The notes: generated from the letters alone by a model not told the origin. Positions 12,926-25,682 are shown, numbered from the stretch's first letter. The stretch is 64,000 nt of DNA from Archegozetes longisetosus (GCA_018873245.2 JAEMBT020000006.1:1185804-1249803), one strand, 5' to 3'. Numbers and translations: made by a program.

Positions 12926-14448
12926 ATGATTTTAAGAAAAACGTCTATTCTTATCTTAAATTTATTTGTTATTCATTCGATTTTAGTACTGAATAATGGT
13001 TTAGTCCGAACACCACCGATGGGATGGCTATCATGGGAGAGATTTGCGTGTGAAACAGACTGTGATAGACGTCCGCATTCGTGTGTTAATTAGCAGCTCT
13101 ATAAGGATATGGCTGACCGTCTGGCTGCCGATGGATTCAAAGAACTGGGCTATGAATATGTCAATATAGATGACTGTTGGAGTGAAATGCAGAGAGACTG
13201 TTATAACAGACTAGTTGCTGATAAGAAGCGTTTTCCACATGGTATCAAAGGTTTAGCAGATTATGTGCACTCAAAAGGGCTTAAATTAGGAATTTATGGA
13301 GACGTCGGACCAAAAACATGCGCTGGGTATTCACTACCAGTTCACATATCGTAGCTTAGTAACAAAACGGCCTTTTAGATATTCGGCACAAAACGGTAAA
13401 AAAAGGCTCAAATTATTTCGAAATTGACGCTAAAACTTTTGCCGAATGGGGAGTCGATTCATTCAAATTTGATGGTTGTAACGAAGATCCCCATCATATC
13501 GATGATCTTTTCCCTAAAATGGGAGCTCTTATTATGCATTAGATATCTATTAAAAACTGTTATTTTATATAATTTTTATACAATATTGTTATATAATTAA
13601 ACTTATTTCATTTCCATATTTAGGCAGCAAAATAGTTTATATATGCGAGTGACATTACTTTATCTCAAATCGATAAATGCATAAATCCAAACTATGATGA
13701 GATCACTAGAACTTGTCACGTATTCAGAAACTATGTCGATGTGTTGGACACTTGGAATACTGTTAATAGTATCAATTTTTATGGCGAACATAACGAGCTT
13801 TTCATTAAATATAACGGTTGAATTAATTTTTATTCAAATCTTAAGACTTGTTTGTGTTGGAAAAGTTCTACTTTATTTTGCCTTGTTTCAGGTCCTGGAC
13901 AGTGGTTTGATCCTGGTATCAATTCAACATAGATTCGAACAATATCCCTAAAGTGATTAAAAGTTACACTTAAATTTTCTAATGCATGTTAATTCCTTTA
14001 AATTGGTTCACGAATTGATATCTATATAAAAACGACTAAATATTTAATTGTTTTCTATAATTATTATTGAAGGATAAAATTCATGACGTTTGGGTTAAAC
14101 CAATGGAACCTATTATTAATGGTCAACATTCTTATGCTATTGTTTACTTAGATAGAAATATTTTAGGAGACAGTCGCATCGTAAGTATTAAACGTTTGAA
14201 GTATACTATAACTTTCAATAATGAAAATTTGGTTTCGCTGAAATTTTCAAAATTTTCTCTCAAAAAAGAGATCACACCCATTATCTACTCTTATTTCTAA
14301 TGCTAAAAATACGACACAACTTGTTGTCCATGACTTATTCGAAGATGAAGGAAAAAAAGTTTTATCAACTCTAAAATACTGCGATAATGTTCAATTATTA
14401 GTTAATATAGCGGGAGGTTTTCGAATGGTTAAGTTAGTGCCCAAATAA
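12926..14448 (+). pseudogene. Broken alpha-galactosidase (GH27), mosaic copy
   Basis: This is a third copy of the GH27 genes found at 55.2-59.5 kb, in opposite orientation. A TATA-like box (12857-12864) and the GH27 start motif [11 protein letters not shown] are present. Defects seen are: TAG at 13091-13093 where both intact copies have a Glu codon; an extra A in the run at 13396-13404 shifting exon 2; a shortened exon 2 end near 13525; TGA in the CEW loop of exon 3; and complete loss of exon 5 at about 13980, which carries the DMLVIGNF segment with the catalytic acid/base Asp. Exons 4, 6 and 7 are still legible. The sequence alternates between stretches close to the 55.2-56.9 kb copy and stretches close to the 57.8-59.5 kb copy. 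It cannot encode a working enzyme. Confidence 0.92.
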
Positions 14449-15029
14449 TCACGTTTGAAATGTAATTAGATCAAAATCATTTATTATTGAAAATCTGATC
14501 ATTTTTCTATAAGAAATAAAATTTTCAAAATTAATTAAATTTTGCTCTAAGGATGACTAAAACTTTATTATTCTAAAATTAATTATGTATATTTCATATT
14601 ACTATTAAAATGAATGATGCATTGATTAGCGAAAAATTGTTACAATTCCAGCTATTGTTCAACAGCGAAAGTTTGAATTCAAAAAATATGCAAAACCTAT
14701 CAGTAATTTTACAAAACTTTTGCTTAAATAGGTATGATAGGCGAGTTTTTTTTATCAACAAACGTTCGAACCAAATCTGATACTAATTGATGAAAATATT
14801 AGTATAACAGACTGAAGTATAAAAGTTCAATCACATCAAGTAACTCGAATTTTGAGCATTTTTCATATCAAATTATTTAAATAAATACTCATATCTTCAA
14901 ATTGTGAAAGTACAGCTTTATTTTTGAGTTTTACTATATCAATAGAAAATTTTTTTTAACAAACTGTTAAATTGATTAAAGTGGGGGTTTTAAGTAGATA
15001 AACTGCTATTAGCCTAGTAATGTTTAAAA
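14449..15029 (+). other. GH27 intergenic-spacer copy downstream of the pseudogene
   Basis: This stretch is recognisably the same as the spacer between the two intact GH27 genes read on the minus strand. Shared landmarks include AAGGATGACT, GCATTGATTAGCGAAAA, AGGTATGATAG and TAACAAACTGT. It ends at GTTTAAAA (15022-15029), where the hAT-like element starts. The left flank of the pseudogene (12613-12925) resumes the same spacer from the same octamer, so the two flanks together make one complete spacer. Confidence 0.75.
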
Positions 15030-16083
15030 TAGCGAAGAGCATTTGTCTGGAATCTTGAGCTTTCATAAACGTAGGTCAGAATTGGTGATCATTGAGCTAC
15101 GCTTCTGTCAAGTTTGGTCTGAGTTGCTTTTGTACTTAGTAGCTCAGGTTCAAATTGTTCACTGCGCTGCTGGGCTTATGTTAAAAATTAAAAATAATCA
15201 GTAGTAATCTTTATAACAAGTATTTATTTCGAAGTCGAGTTCAAATTCCCTATAGATTTACGAAAATCTTCGATGATAGAGAACAGATGACTCCCATTAG
15301 CGATAAACGTATCAACAATTGTCTCGGATCTGATACAACTTTTTCCTTGTAATAGTCATAGAAACAAACCATCATTTATTTTAATATGTTTCTTAAGAAA
15401 ATTGCTCGAAAATTTGATACTAAAATGTGTCTCATTTGCCATACATTTTTTACATTCTAATGTCTTATCAGTTAATTTAATAAACGAATCATTTCTATTC
15501 TACTTTCAGTTTCTGAAAGCACGGAGACATCAAAAATTGTGAAACTTCTCATTGAACTTCACTTTCTTGTGAACACAGTTTGATAAAAGTTTCAAACAAT
15601 AATTTTCCCTTATTTCGAATAATTTCCAAAAATTATTCGAGATTATCTTATCTGAAGATATTAACAGATTTAAGTAGTGAATAAAAATATTACTTTTAAA
15701 AGGCCTATGGCATCACTAATTCTCTGTTCAAATAAACAGTTATTGAATTAAATTTCAGTTTTAAAGTGAAGTTTATTTTGAAAACAATGATCCACAATTC
15801 AAGAATGTATTTCATCATTCAATTCGGTACATGTAATTTAATGTCTATTTTTCTAACATATGAGAAGCAGTTCAGTATTCATTACTACAAAACAGTTAAT
15901 ACTACTTTGCTTTATTAAATAAATCAGCTTCAAATGAGTTCAGCTTCAAGCTCAACAGCTTGAGCTGCGCTTCTTCGTCATAGCATGAACTTGAAGCTCG
16001 AGTTTGTAGGCTCGAAGATAGCTTATAAGGAAGATAAAATTGATCTTCAAGAGGAGCTCAGCTTAGAGCTAGCTCTTCACGTA
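15030..16083. mobile_element. Longer hAT-like element, right of the GH27 pseudogene
   Basis: The start, TAGCGAAGAGCATTTGTCTG, aligns in the same orientation with the start of the 12413 element. The end, near 16060-16083, carries AGCTCAGCTTAGAGCTAGCT and then GCTCTTCACGTA, which resembles the end of that element and pairs with its own start. AGCT/GAGCT-rich words fill about 15030-15180 and 15930-16083. The middle is AT-rich without a transposase, so the copy is non-autonomous or has an unrelated insertion. The right-hand target duplication is not evident. Confidence 0.55.
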
Positions 16084-16233
16084 TAAGAACATTTTAGTCT
16101 CTAGGGATTGGTTTATGATTAGATTTCCTCGAGAAGAAAATCTTCACCAATGATTAGTTTTTATTGCTCAGTTAAATAAGAAGTCAGAGTTAAATCGTTT
16201 TTTGTCAATTCAAAAAATTGAAATAGATCTAGA

Positions 16234-16383
16234 TTATTCCAACGAAAATGTGAACTTGTCAATAGAACTTGTCTCAAGTGTGTTATTGGGCAGGGCGACC
16301 ACCTCTCTCGAAACTTCCAAGCGAATCTCGGAATCAAGCCCCAGTCTCTCGTTTTCTGGAAGGATTTTTATGGGTTCTTCCAT
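16234..16383 (-). CDS. Candidate coding exon or gene fragment, unrecognised
   Basis: A 49-codon frame starts at an ATG (16383) and reads MEEPIKILPENERLGLD, continuing with EIRLEVSREVVALPNN and ending FTFSLE. It is clearly less AT-rich than its surroundings and has mixed, protein-like composition with little A/T-driven Lys/Asn/Ile bias. About 70-115 bp upstream on the same strand, 16451-16510 also looks coding (frame ..LMLSSFQQIVTTKGG) and ends at a good donor, GGAA|GTAAGC. The two could be neighbouring exons, with an acceptor near the ATG. I do not recognise the protein. It may be an exon, a relic, or captured sequence beside the hAT-like element. Confidence 0.3.
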   Translation of the reverse strand: MEEPIKILPENERLGLDSEIRLEVSREVVALPNNTLETSSIDKFTFSLE

Positions 16384-16519
16384 AGTATAAAAGATCATCA
16401 AATTTTAATTCGCGTATTTTGCGCAGAAGAATTGAAAAAATGAGCTTACTTCCTCCCTTTGTAGTGACAATCTGCTGGAACGAGCTCAGCATTAATGTGG
16501 GCGCTCTTTCAGTAGAAAT

Positions 16520-19500
16520 CCGAACTTCAAATGAGTAAATTTAATAATAAAAAATGGAACTTTTTGAAGTAACGCTCATGTAAAGCAATAGTTAAAGGGC
16601 AGTAAAACTAAGTCACATAAAAGCACTTGTTTACAGGAAGACATCTAATGCAAATTAAAATATAAAGCTCTTAACTTTACATTTAGTGATAAACTTTCAC
16701 TAATCACGAATGTGACCGTTTCCTGTGTTCAGAGATCAAGTCATATTTTCGGATCTACATCAAAGATATGAGATGTTAAGAAAATGATGTTATTGTTAAA
16801 GTAGTTTGAGAAAACCCTTACTGGTGAAAAACAAATAGTTTCACAGACAGTGGTTACTGTTCTCACAATCGATAGTTTAGGTTTCGGTAATTGTGTTGAG
16901 AATGTGATGCATTACATGTATTACACATCATAAATCACATGAATGTCTTAAACTTTTTTCCTTCCGAGAAAACAACAATAAAAACATACTGTATATAAAA
17001 ATCGTAAAAAATTATTTGTAATATAAAAATCAATATTTTACTCTCAACTTAAATAGCAGTTAAACTTATTTTATTGCAAAGCCTACAATGATAATTATCG
17101 TTATTAGTCTTTTGAAACTTTTTTCTTTAGCTAATAGTGAGAGAAAGCCATTTAACGAATTAATAGCCATTTAAACTTAAACCTCATTAGTTCTAAACTA
17201 AAGACCATAGGGAAAAACCTAAGATAATAGAGAAGGATGTAAAGCATGTCTTCGTATAATGTGTTACAAGCCTTAAATTATTAATCTAGAGCAAATTCAA
17301 AACATTTTAGTGTTGTTATTACCAACGAGTAGCTTTTAACGAGAAAACTGCAATTTTGCTTTTTCTTCTTTCGAGAAAAAGAAAAAATTGTTCGAAAGGC
17401 CTCTAACATAAATGGAGTGTTCAAAAGACCTCACAACTTATTGCGAGAAAAATTTTAACAATTAACTGGTATCTTGAGAATTAGGGACTAATTTCTTTAG
17501 TCAGTTATGTATTGCTAAGAATTGTTACGTTCTTTCTATCGATCAAATTGCCTATTATTACGGGATTGCAACTTATTGTTATTTGAAGCAAAAGACCGCT
17601 ATTATCTTAAGAATTGCATAGTTTCAATGATTTTCTAGCCCTATTCATAGTATTTTAGTTGGTTACTCAAAGTTTTGAGCATAAATCATAAAATAATTTG
17701 CACATTTATCATACTAATAAATCATTTTTGAAGGGATTATTGATTAGTTTCATATAGAATATAAACTTTTTTCCAATAGATTGACCACTTTTAAATGTTA
17801 ATTTTATTAAATTAATCTAATGAAAAATGAAACAAAAGGTTGAAGTCATATCAGGTCGAAGCTCAGATTGATCAACGCTATACTTTGTTGCCAATTAACC
17901 GGCATTTGAACAAACTTTAACAAATTCAATACAAATCTAACTTTTTATTGAAGATTTTAGAACACAAAAATTTTGAATTCATACAAACATTTTTATTCGC
18001 AAGTATAAAAGCCTTAATCAACGTTATTTTCTCCATTTTGTATTAAATGAAAACTAGATCCGAAATTGAAAACTAAGTGTTAAATTTAGGGTAGAAACAA
18101 AAGCATTAACAGTCTTTCATCCACAATTATAGCTGGATATTTGTCCAAAATACAATTATATTGAACATTCCTAAAAACAACTTTGAAGTAAGATAGTCAG
18201 CAAAATTGCTATTGATTTGGGACTTGTTCTGCTTTAACTGGTTCATCATTAAACTATTGGTGGGAAACTTGAAGCTTAACGTTTTTGCTAATTAAGGCTT
18301 ACTGATTGATTAGATAGGAGAAAACGACCATAAGATCATGTATAATCTGAGATCTTACAGTTTGAAGCACGCAATTTAGTACTGTGCTAAGACCTGTAGA
18401 CAATAAAATTCTATGAACTAATTATCTTATTGGTCAATAGAAAATAATTAGCTTTTAAATTGAAAATATTTGAATGCGATCCAAGAATTTGAATCGATAG
18501 CAAATTATTTTAACGTTCCACGTTATCAAAAATCTTCGAATGCAAAATACAAAAGTGAACGAATGATTGAAACTTGAAATAATGATTAATTTATTTTATT
18601 GTTTTTTTAGATCCACTCTCTTTCAAGTCTAAGTCTTATTCTACACTCGGATGATTGATTATTCGCAATGTTCTCACAGAATCAATAATTAATGGATAAA
18701 TGGATGAGACATTTGAGTGATTATTATTGACTAATGGCTTACTATTTCAATTCAAATATAGCAATAAATCATAAAAAAACTCCTATGTTTAATTAATTTA
18801 ATTTGTTAAATTTGATTACATTAGAATATTTGAAATAATACTATTTATACTATCTTTTTATTTATAGGGGTTTCTTCCCGAAAGTAAGTGATTGAATGAT
18901 AAGAAGAATTGGAAGAAAACATACGAGGAATATGTTGTTCTTTAGATCAATGTTTGAAGGATTATTCTAATGATATGAGAGAAGACTTTTCATCTTCTAG
19001 TTGTTGTACTGCCATTAGCGCGAACTCGACTGCACCTACTAGAAGTCATTGATGCAAAAGTAATACCTATAGCGTTACTTATTATTCAAACATTGGAACA
19101 CTCATTGAGAGGTCAAATGTAATCAATAAATTGCTGGCAATCAATACTACTATTTCCACAGTATTTCTAATACAACAAATTTCGTTTCTTTCTCAACAAA
19201 TGTATTATTTTTGAGAATAGATCAAGTTTTAAAAGCTATGAGCAACACACACATTGTTGCAATTATTTTAAAAGGATTTCAAAATTTTATCATAAAAGCC
19301 TAAAATTATTTGAAATATTGAACTATGCACTGGTTCTGATTTGCATCGATTGGTAAAGAATGCAAGACCTTATTTACTTTTTTGCCCAAGTACTGTATAA
19401 TTTTCGGTTTAAAAACTGTATTCTGTTATTTTAACTTTTGAACAACAGAATTTTTTAAATACCTGATAAGATTTTTTTGTGGAATTTCAAAGTTATCATC

Positions 19501-22500
19501 CTGTATTTTACTTAAGTTTTTAATCTTAGTTTTCAGCAAAACTTTATGTTGAATAGCAGTTTTCTTTTGGAAAACATTCCTATGGCAAAAGATTATGCCG
19601 ATATCTTGCACTTTGAAAAATACTTTAAGCAGCCAAATTTATTTCCACGACTGATATCGCATTCAAATAAAGATTTAAATATTTATTATATTCATGAGTT
19701 GAGTCCGGCAATAAAGTAAGACATCTGATCTCAAGTCTGCAAAAATGAAAGCTTTTCAAAATCAACATTCCAGAAATATGATCTAATCAAAGTTTTTATT
19801 TGTTTCTGAATTTTCTGAACTGAATATATCGCATATTATTACATAAGAGTCAGTTCCCTTTTGCTGATTAGGCGGAAATGTCTGTAAGTCTGGATAAGGT
19901 AAGCATTAGTTTGATTGGATCTGAAGGGGAGAGCGCAAAATTTAGTCTTTTGTAGAATCTAAAATTATATTTAAAACTGAGCTTCATTTAAATTCTACTG
20001 ATTAGCATAAACATAGAGCCGCTTTCTTTCATCATTATATCAGAAACAGATTTGATTTCTATCACTATTTCATATTCTGAATCACATCACTGATTCTGAG
20101 GAATATAATTTGAAAAATTTTCTAAATTCCTGAGAAAATCCGAAATCATATTATAAGAGTTTGTTCTCCAGTAACTATTCATATAAACTAAATTGATGTT
20201 AGCCTCAATAAAAATTTCTTATCTTAGACACTTAAGCATTTATTACCCAAAAGAAATATTAGATTATTCGAGCAATTGATGATAACATAACTTTTGCTAG
20301 AATTTTGAAAACTCTTCAGAAAGTTGAGCACATTTTTTAACTGATTGAACATCATGCTTTTTATTATTAAAAGATTTTTATGACATTATTTCTCCAGCAA
20401 TGTTCTGGAAATTTTTTTATTCTTATGTTTAAATCATGTTTTTTGAAATATCTTTGAATAAATATGTGTGTCAGAGATTAAATAAATACATTAAAGAAGA
20501 TTCTTTATCGTAGAACCTTACATATATCATCGTAGCATCAAATTTACAGTAGATTTAGGGCTTAGTCATATATAGTTATGTAAGAGAGATAACAATTGCA
20601 ATTTGTTTTTTTTATAAATTTATTCATTGGTTCCTAGATGTTTAGATATAATTTGATATAAGTTTACTTTGTACCACTAGAAAGTCGGGAATTTTAGATT
20701 AAAATTTCTTTACCATACCTAAGCTCAGATCCCCATTTCTTTATGATTAATAGCTTTTTAACTGAAGTTTCTCTAAAATGTTTCAAAAATGTTTCAAAAA
20801 ATTCATTACACAGACCATTAGTAAACAAAGAAAACAATCGAAACTGTTTATATAGTCCTTTTGTTGAAAAATTCTGTAAAAATGAAAATCTTAAAAAATC
20901 GAGTATATGATTGACATAACAACCATATTAGGACTAGGTTTAGGTCGCGAACCATAGTTTAAGTGTTTATTCAAGAAACTCAAAATCAGGTTTTATACAA
21001 ATGAAAATACTTAACGAGTCCATGGCTGCAGAATATAAGCTATAGTTCATACAAGAAGTATTGTTTAATTTACTTTTGTATTGCTATTTGATCAGTTCTC
21101 TTGAGTATCATCAAAGGATATCACACCTAATGGATGTAAGAGTCGAGAATTTTAGGGATACCTAAAATCAATTAATTGGTTTCAATAATAGTCTGGGATT
21201 ATTTAATTAGATCAACTTTTAGTCACTATTTTAGTTGAACTTTTCAAACAATCGCTATAGAAATGGTGTGCAATTTTCAAGATTTTTATGAAATATACTC
21301 TATTTCAAGGAGTTTTCAACTATTTAATATCTATATAAAATCAACAAAAGTTGATTCATTTCGTTGAGAATTATTTATAAATGATTACACGACTCCAAAT
21401 TGTTGAAGATAAATGAATAATAGAAAAAAGACAAATTTTTCTTAATGCTATATTATAATTTGTTAATCGATGCAAAAGAAACCCATTTTTACTTATTGTT
21501 CCTTCAATGATAACGTTATAATATTTGTGGCGAATTTCACCAGAACTCTCATTTAACACATGAAAATATACGAAAAGAGATTAATAAAAATGATTAATAA
21601 TGATTATTTGTACCCATATCCAATGCAACACCGTTCAATGTGAGTATTAAACTAAATTCTTCTACACAAATAAAATTACAGTCCGAACAAGTCCAATAAA
21701 GATATCTAATTATCATCATGTATAGTCTGAATTAGCCAAGTATATAACTCCGACGAGAGCTTTTCATTCTGTCACTGAATAATTCAATTTTATTTTCAAT
21801 ACTTATTGTCTAACTTAATTAAGAAAAGTTTAATCTCATAACAAACCATAAGAAGCTTTAATACTTTTCCCTTAACTAATTATTGACTTGACTTATACAG
21901 ACTTAAATTTTGACCATAAAGTTTTCTTAGACTATCAGCGCAAGAAGCTTTAACATATTTTGACTCAACTTTTTTGTTGTGCAAATATTGCAAAAAATTC
22001 GGCGTCTTTGAAGAAATTATTAGTTGAATCATGCACTTATGGTAATTACAACTAAGAGGCTTCAGGCTTCTAATAGATAATGCTATTATCAGAGAAGAGA
22101 TTTTCCGGTGCTTAAAAGTATTAAAACCGGTCAGTGCTCAAAATACACCAAATTGTACCGCAAAACCTAGAAATAGAATTTCTTCCACAAATCTTTCTCC
22201 AAAAGTTTTGAAATTTAATTAGAATAGAAAAAACAAGTCATCTAAGAAACTATTTAACATTACATAGAGGTTTATAAAAAATATCAATTTTTCTGCGTAG
22301 ACGAGATCCCCAAAATTATTTGAACTTCAGTTGGTTCACTGATTTTTATACACTTAAACGCAATGAATTTTTCAAGGCTTCCGGTTTTAGGTGGTTTCCA
22401 AAAAACCTGATGATCACCTAAAATTCCAGTGCTAATGTCCCAAACCGGAAAAAGCGGTGCAATAAAACTTTATATTTAAGCTCATTATTACTTGATTTGG

Positions 22501-24140
22501 ATAGATGTTCGTTCACTCCGAAGTTTAGAAGCAAGGAAAGAACCAGTGATCGCCGAAAAATCTTACTTTGGTTACTATTGTAGTATCTGGTGCGCACTAT
22601 AGTTTGAAAGTAATCTTACCCATGAGAGTAAGGATGATATATGAATATTACAGCTAAAACAATTTAAGTCATTACTGGCATTTTCAAGAAATAAGTGCAA
22701 AATCTGTTACAACCTTAGTGGATATTATTCAAGACTAAAGCTCAAATTAGAGAAACTTTTCTTCTTAGTATCAAGTTCAAGAGCGACATCACTGTTGATG
22801 CAAACCATTTACTCAATTGATTCGAAGCTTTTATGACTCAATAACAATTTAGTGGTTTGAGCCCTTTACTTACAAGCTTCTTCAAGTTCTATAAAATCTC
22901 TTTTTGTTGTTTAATATATTAAAAGTAGACCGTGAGTAGCGCTCATTTCTGGTTGGCTCCAGATATTTTTCATTCAAAGGCATGTCAGAAAAGTTATTAA
23001 AAGTTTTAACATCTATAGTTTAGGAGATATCATTATTTTAGTAAATTAGTTTTAATAACAGGTTCCACTGAGAAAAATAAAGCCCTAAAAATTAATTTTA
23101 AAAATTAATTTATTTTGTTGAAAATTTTCTCATCCAAAGAGTATATAGGTACAATATTTTCATAAGAGCGTCGGTTTGCGCTCAATAGTCAGTTCTGATA
23201 GCACTTAAATTTGTGCTAATCTTTAAATATCACGCTTTGAATCTTCAAGAATAATTAGTAATATAAACAACTTATAAGTCATGCCTAAAATCACTAAAAT
23301 GAAATTCGTTTTATATTCAATTGAAATATGTTTTTGTTTTAATCAAATGACTCGATAATGACCACTTTAATTCATATTCGATAAAATGTAATAACAGTTA
23401 AATATCTTTTTATAAAATTCGTTAATAGTTTGTGCTATAATTAAAAGATTCAATTCACAATATTATTAAAACAAAAAGCTTTCGATTGAATAGAAAGTAA
23501 CTTGTTTTTAAATTATTTTGTGCATGACATTAGTTTAGATTACTAATCAGTTTTTAAAGATTCAGAATGTCGTATCTAAAAATTAACAGAAATTGAAGTC
23601 CAATCAGAACTGAATATTAAGTGTAAACCCATATTCTGGTGAGAAATTCTGTACTTGCGCGAAAATCAGAATCTGGCTCAACGACTGAGCTGAGTCAAAA
23701 GTTGAATTCAGTTTTAATGTGCAAACTGAGTCCAAAAATAAAGAGTTTTAATACATTCATAAGAAAATTTATTTTCTTACTCATTTGTCAGCTCTCAATG
23801 GATTCTCAAATATAGACAGTCACTCCTCTGGATATTCTACTGTTCGAATCCAAAATCCTGAATTGAATTCGATATTCTAGCAGTTACAAACGCTGGGGAC
23901 ATAAAATTTTTGAGACATTTATCACTTTAAGCTAATCATACTTTGCAGAAGGAAAAGTATTTGAAACAACTCTTCAAAACAAATAAAAGATATTCTGATC
24001 AAGCACCTGGGAAGAGGAATAGACAATTGAGCTGTCAAATGACAGCAGTTAATGGCTCTGTATTTTCGCCCTAAAAAATTACGAATAGTTAGAGAAGCTT
24101 TTTCATAATCCAATCGAAAGCTTGTCTCAAATAAGTACAC
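16520..24140. other. Long AT-rich stretch with no recognisable gene
   Basis: No convincing exon, RNA gene or mobile element was found over about 7.6 kb. Frames of 60-90 codons at 19.4, 21.4 and 23.9 kb lack motifs. A few weak direct or inverted words near 22.1-22.45 kb (for example AAAACCGG) could be decayed transposon ends but do not form a defined repeat. Confidence 0.45.
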
Positions 24141-24392
24141 AAATTGGAGCTCGAACATGTAAACCCTAAACCCGTTGGAGATTCGTAAAAAATCCAAATC
24201 CGTACAGTTGGATTTAAAATTCTTCCTCCAAAAATCTTTACATTAGGAAGTTGTAGATTTGTCTTAGAAATTAAAACGTTCAATTCATGTGTAGGGATTT
24301 TTGAAGGAAAATTTTTAAAATCCAACTGTACGGATTTGGGCTTTTACGGGTCTTCAACGGGCTTAGGGTTTACATGTTTGAGCTCTAACACA
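24141..24392. mobile_element. Fold-back / MITE-like inverted-repeat element
   Basis: Arms of about 95 bp (24141-24240 and 24290-24392) are mutual reverse complements with a few mismatches. Shared words include ACATGTAAACCCTAA, CCCGTTG, and AAATCCGTACAGTTGGATTT next to the loop. The loop is only about 50 bp. There is no coding sequence; two minus-strand frames of 78 and 91 codons overlap it and appear to be chance. The ends are not sharp enough to call a target duplication. Confidence 0.75.
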
Positions 24393-25295
24393 AATTAAAT
24401 GCTTTTTTTCTGAAAGACCTAACGAAATTTCAATCATAAACTGAACTTAGTTTTAAACTTTAGCCACAACATGATTTTTGCTTTTCCAAACATCTTGTCT
24501 TTTAGTTTGGATTCAGGGTTTGAACAAATTGATTAAAACAAAAATAATGTTTTTGTTTGAAAGTGAAGTCAAAATAAGTGATGAAAACAAATTAATAAAT
24601 TAATAATAATGAGTGGAAAAAAGTTCGTACTATGAGATTAAAAGTCTTGAAAAGTTTGAAAAAACTCTTATGTGACTCATACACTTTGCATTAAAATTGG
24701 TCTTATGCCCTTTTAGAAAAAAATTATTTGTGCACTTCTTTAAGACAAGCTTTCAATTATTATCCTCAGATCAAATTATTTTAAATCAGTTAAATTTGAT
24801 GAGATGTGAGATCTTCATTATTAATTTCACAGTTACAAAACGTTGATCACTTCTATCTTTCTGACTGAGTTTCATCTAAGTTAAATGAATATTCGAAAAT
24901 TGCTATTATGACTTGTGCTAGGAGTTGCCTTTAAATGAAAGTTTTAAAAATGTCTACCCTAATTGATAAGAATGATTTGAATGTTACTTCAAATTGAGGG
25001 TCAACGATTTCTTCTATAACATAAAGTTTTTTATAGAATTACTTTTGAGATTTCAGTATTACAAAAGGGGATGTCTCAGAATGACAAAATATTTGCGATT
25101 TTAAAATAAATTTAACCAGATAAAATACTTACTAAATGATGCTAAATAATGAAAAAATTATTTGATTATATATAATAATTAAAAAGTTATAAGCACTTAA
25201 ACAATCCATGCAGTTCCTTATAGTTTGAACAATATTACATAAAAAATACTATTAAAAATGTAATAAATGTTACAAAATGATTAATATTAATGTAA

Positions 25296-25634
25296 TTATT
25301 CAAATGTTGATGCAATGGCTGAAATATCCGGGTATATTGTCATATGTTCTTGGTCATTTTGGTGATCATCCTCGTCAATTATTGTATTATCACTATCAAT
25401 AGTAGTATCACTGCTGTCATAATTGCCGGCACTTTGGTTGACATCATAATCACCAATATTAATTATATTAGTATCAATAGTTTTTCTTTTGTTATTCAAA
25501 ATAATTGGTTTCACTGTATTAAAAGTCGCTACATCATTTTGGTTGACACGTCTTATATCACGTCTAATAGTTCTATCAAATCTTGCAGAACAGCAAGCAC
25601 AATTTTTACTGCGAATATAATGCAATTCTGACAT
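25296..25634 (-). CDS. Uncharacterised open frame inside the TIR element
   Basis: From the ATG at 25634 the frame gives 112 residues. The N-terminal third is basic and Cys-containing (MSELHYIRSKNCACCSARFD, then RTIRRDIRRV). The C-terminal half is acidic and rich in Asp, Asn, Ser and Thr (for example SSDTTIDSDNTIIDEDD). The N-terminus could be part of a small zinc-binding or DNA-binding motif, but the Cys pattern is too short to assign. It is one of the few frames here over 100 codons and sits wholly between the terminal repeats, so it may be an element-encoded or captured fragment. Function unknown. Confidence 0.35.
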   Translation of the reverse strand: MSELHYIRSKNCACCSARFDRTIRRDIRRVNQNDVATFNTVKPIILNNKRKTIDTNIINIGDYDVNQSAGNYDSSDTTIDSDNTIIDEDDHQNDQEHMTIYPDISAIASTFE

Positions 25635-25682
25635 TCTTACTAAGATCAAACATATTTTTAAATAAGTGAAAAAATGGACTTG

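Noticed and set aside
12926..14448. The plus-strand GH27 copy as a functional gene with alternative splicing
   Set aside because: A stop in exon 1, a frameshift in exon 2, a stop in exon 3 and loss of the acid/base exon cannot all be bypassed.
19874..19900. Possible tiny first exon ATGTCTGTAAGTCTGGATAAG followed by GTAAGC
   Set aside because: Seven codons with a good donor can occur by chance; no downstream exon could be linked to it.
22101..22460. Possible inverted-repeat element around AAAACCGG words
   Set aside because: The two sides match only over short words, with no consistent ends.
24089..24325. Overlapping minus-strand frames of 78 and 91 codons
   Set aside because: They run through the arms of the fold-back element and have no protein motif.
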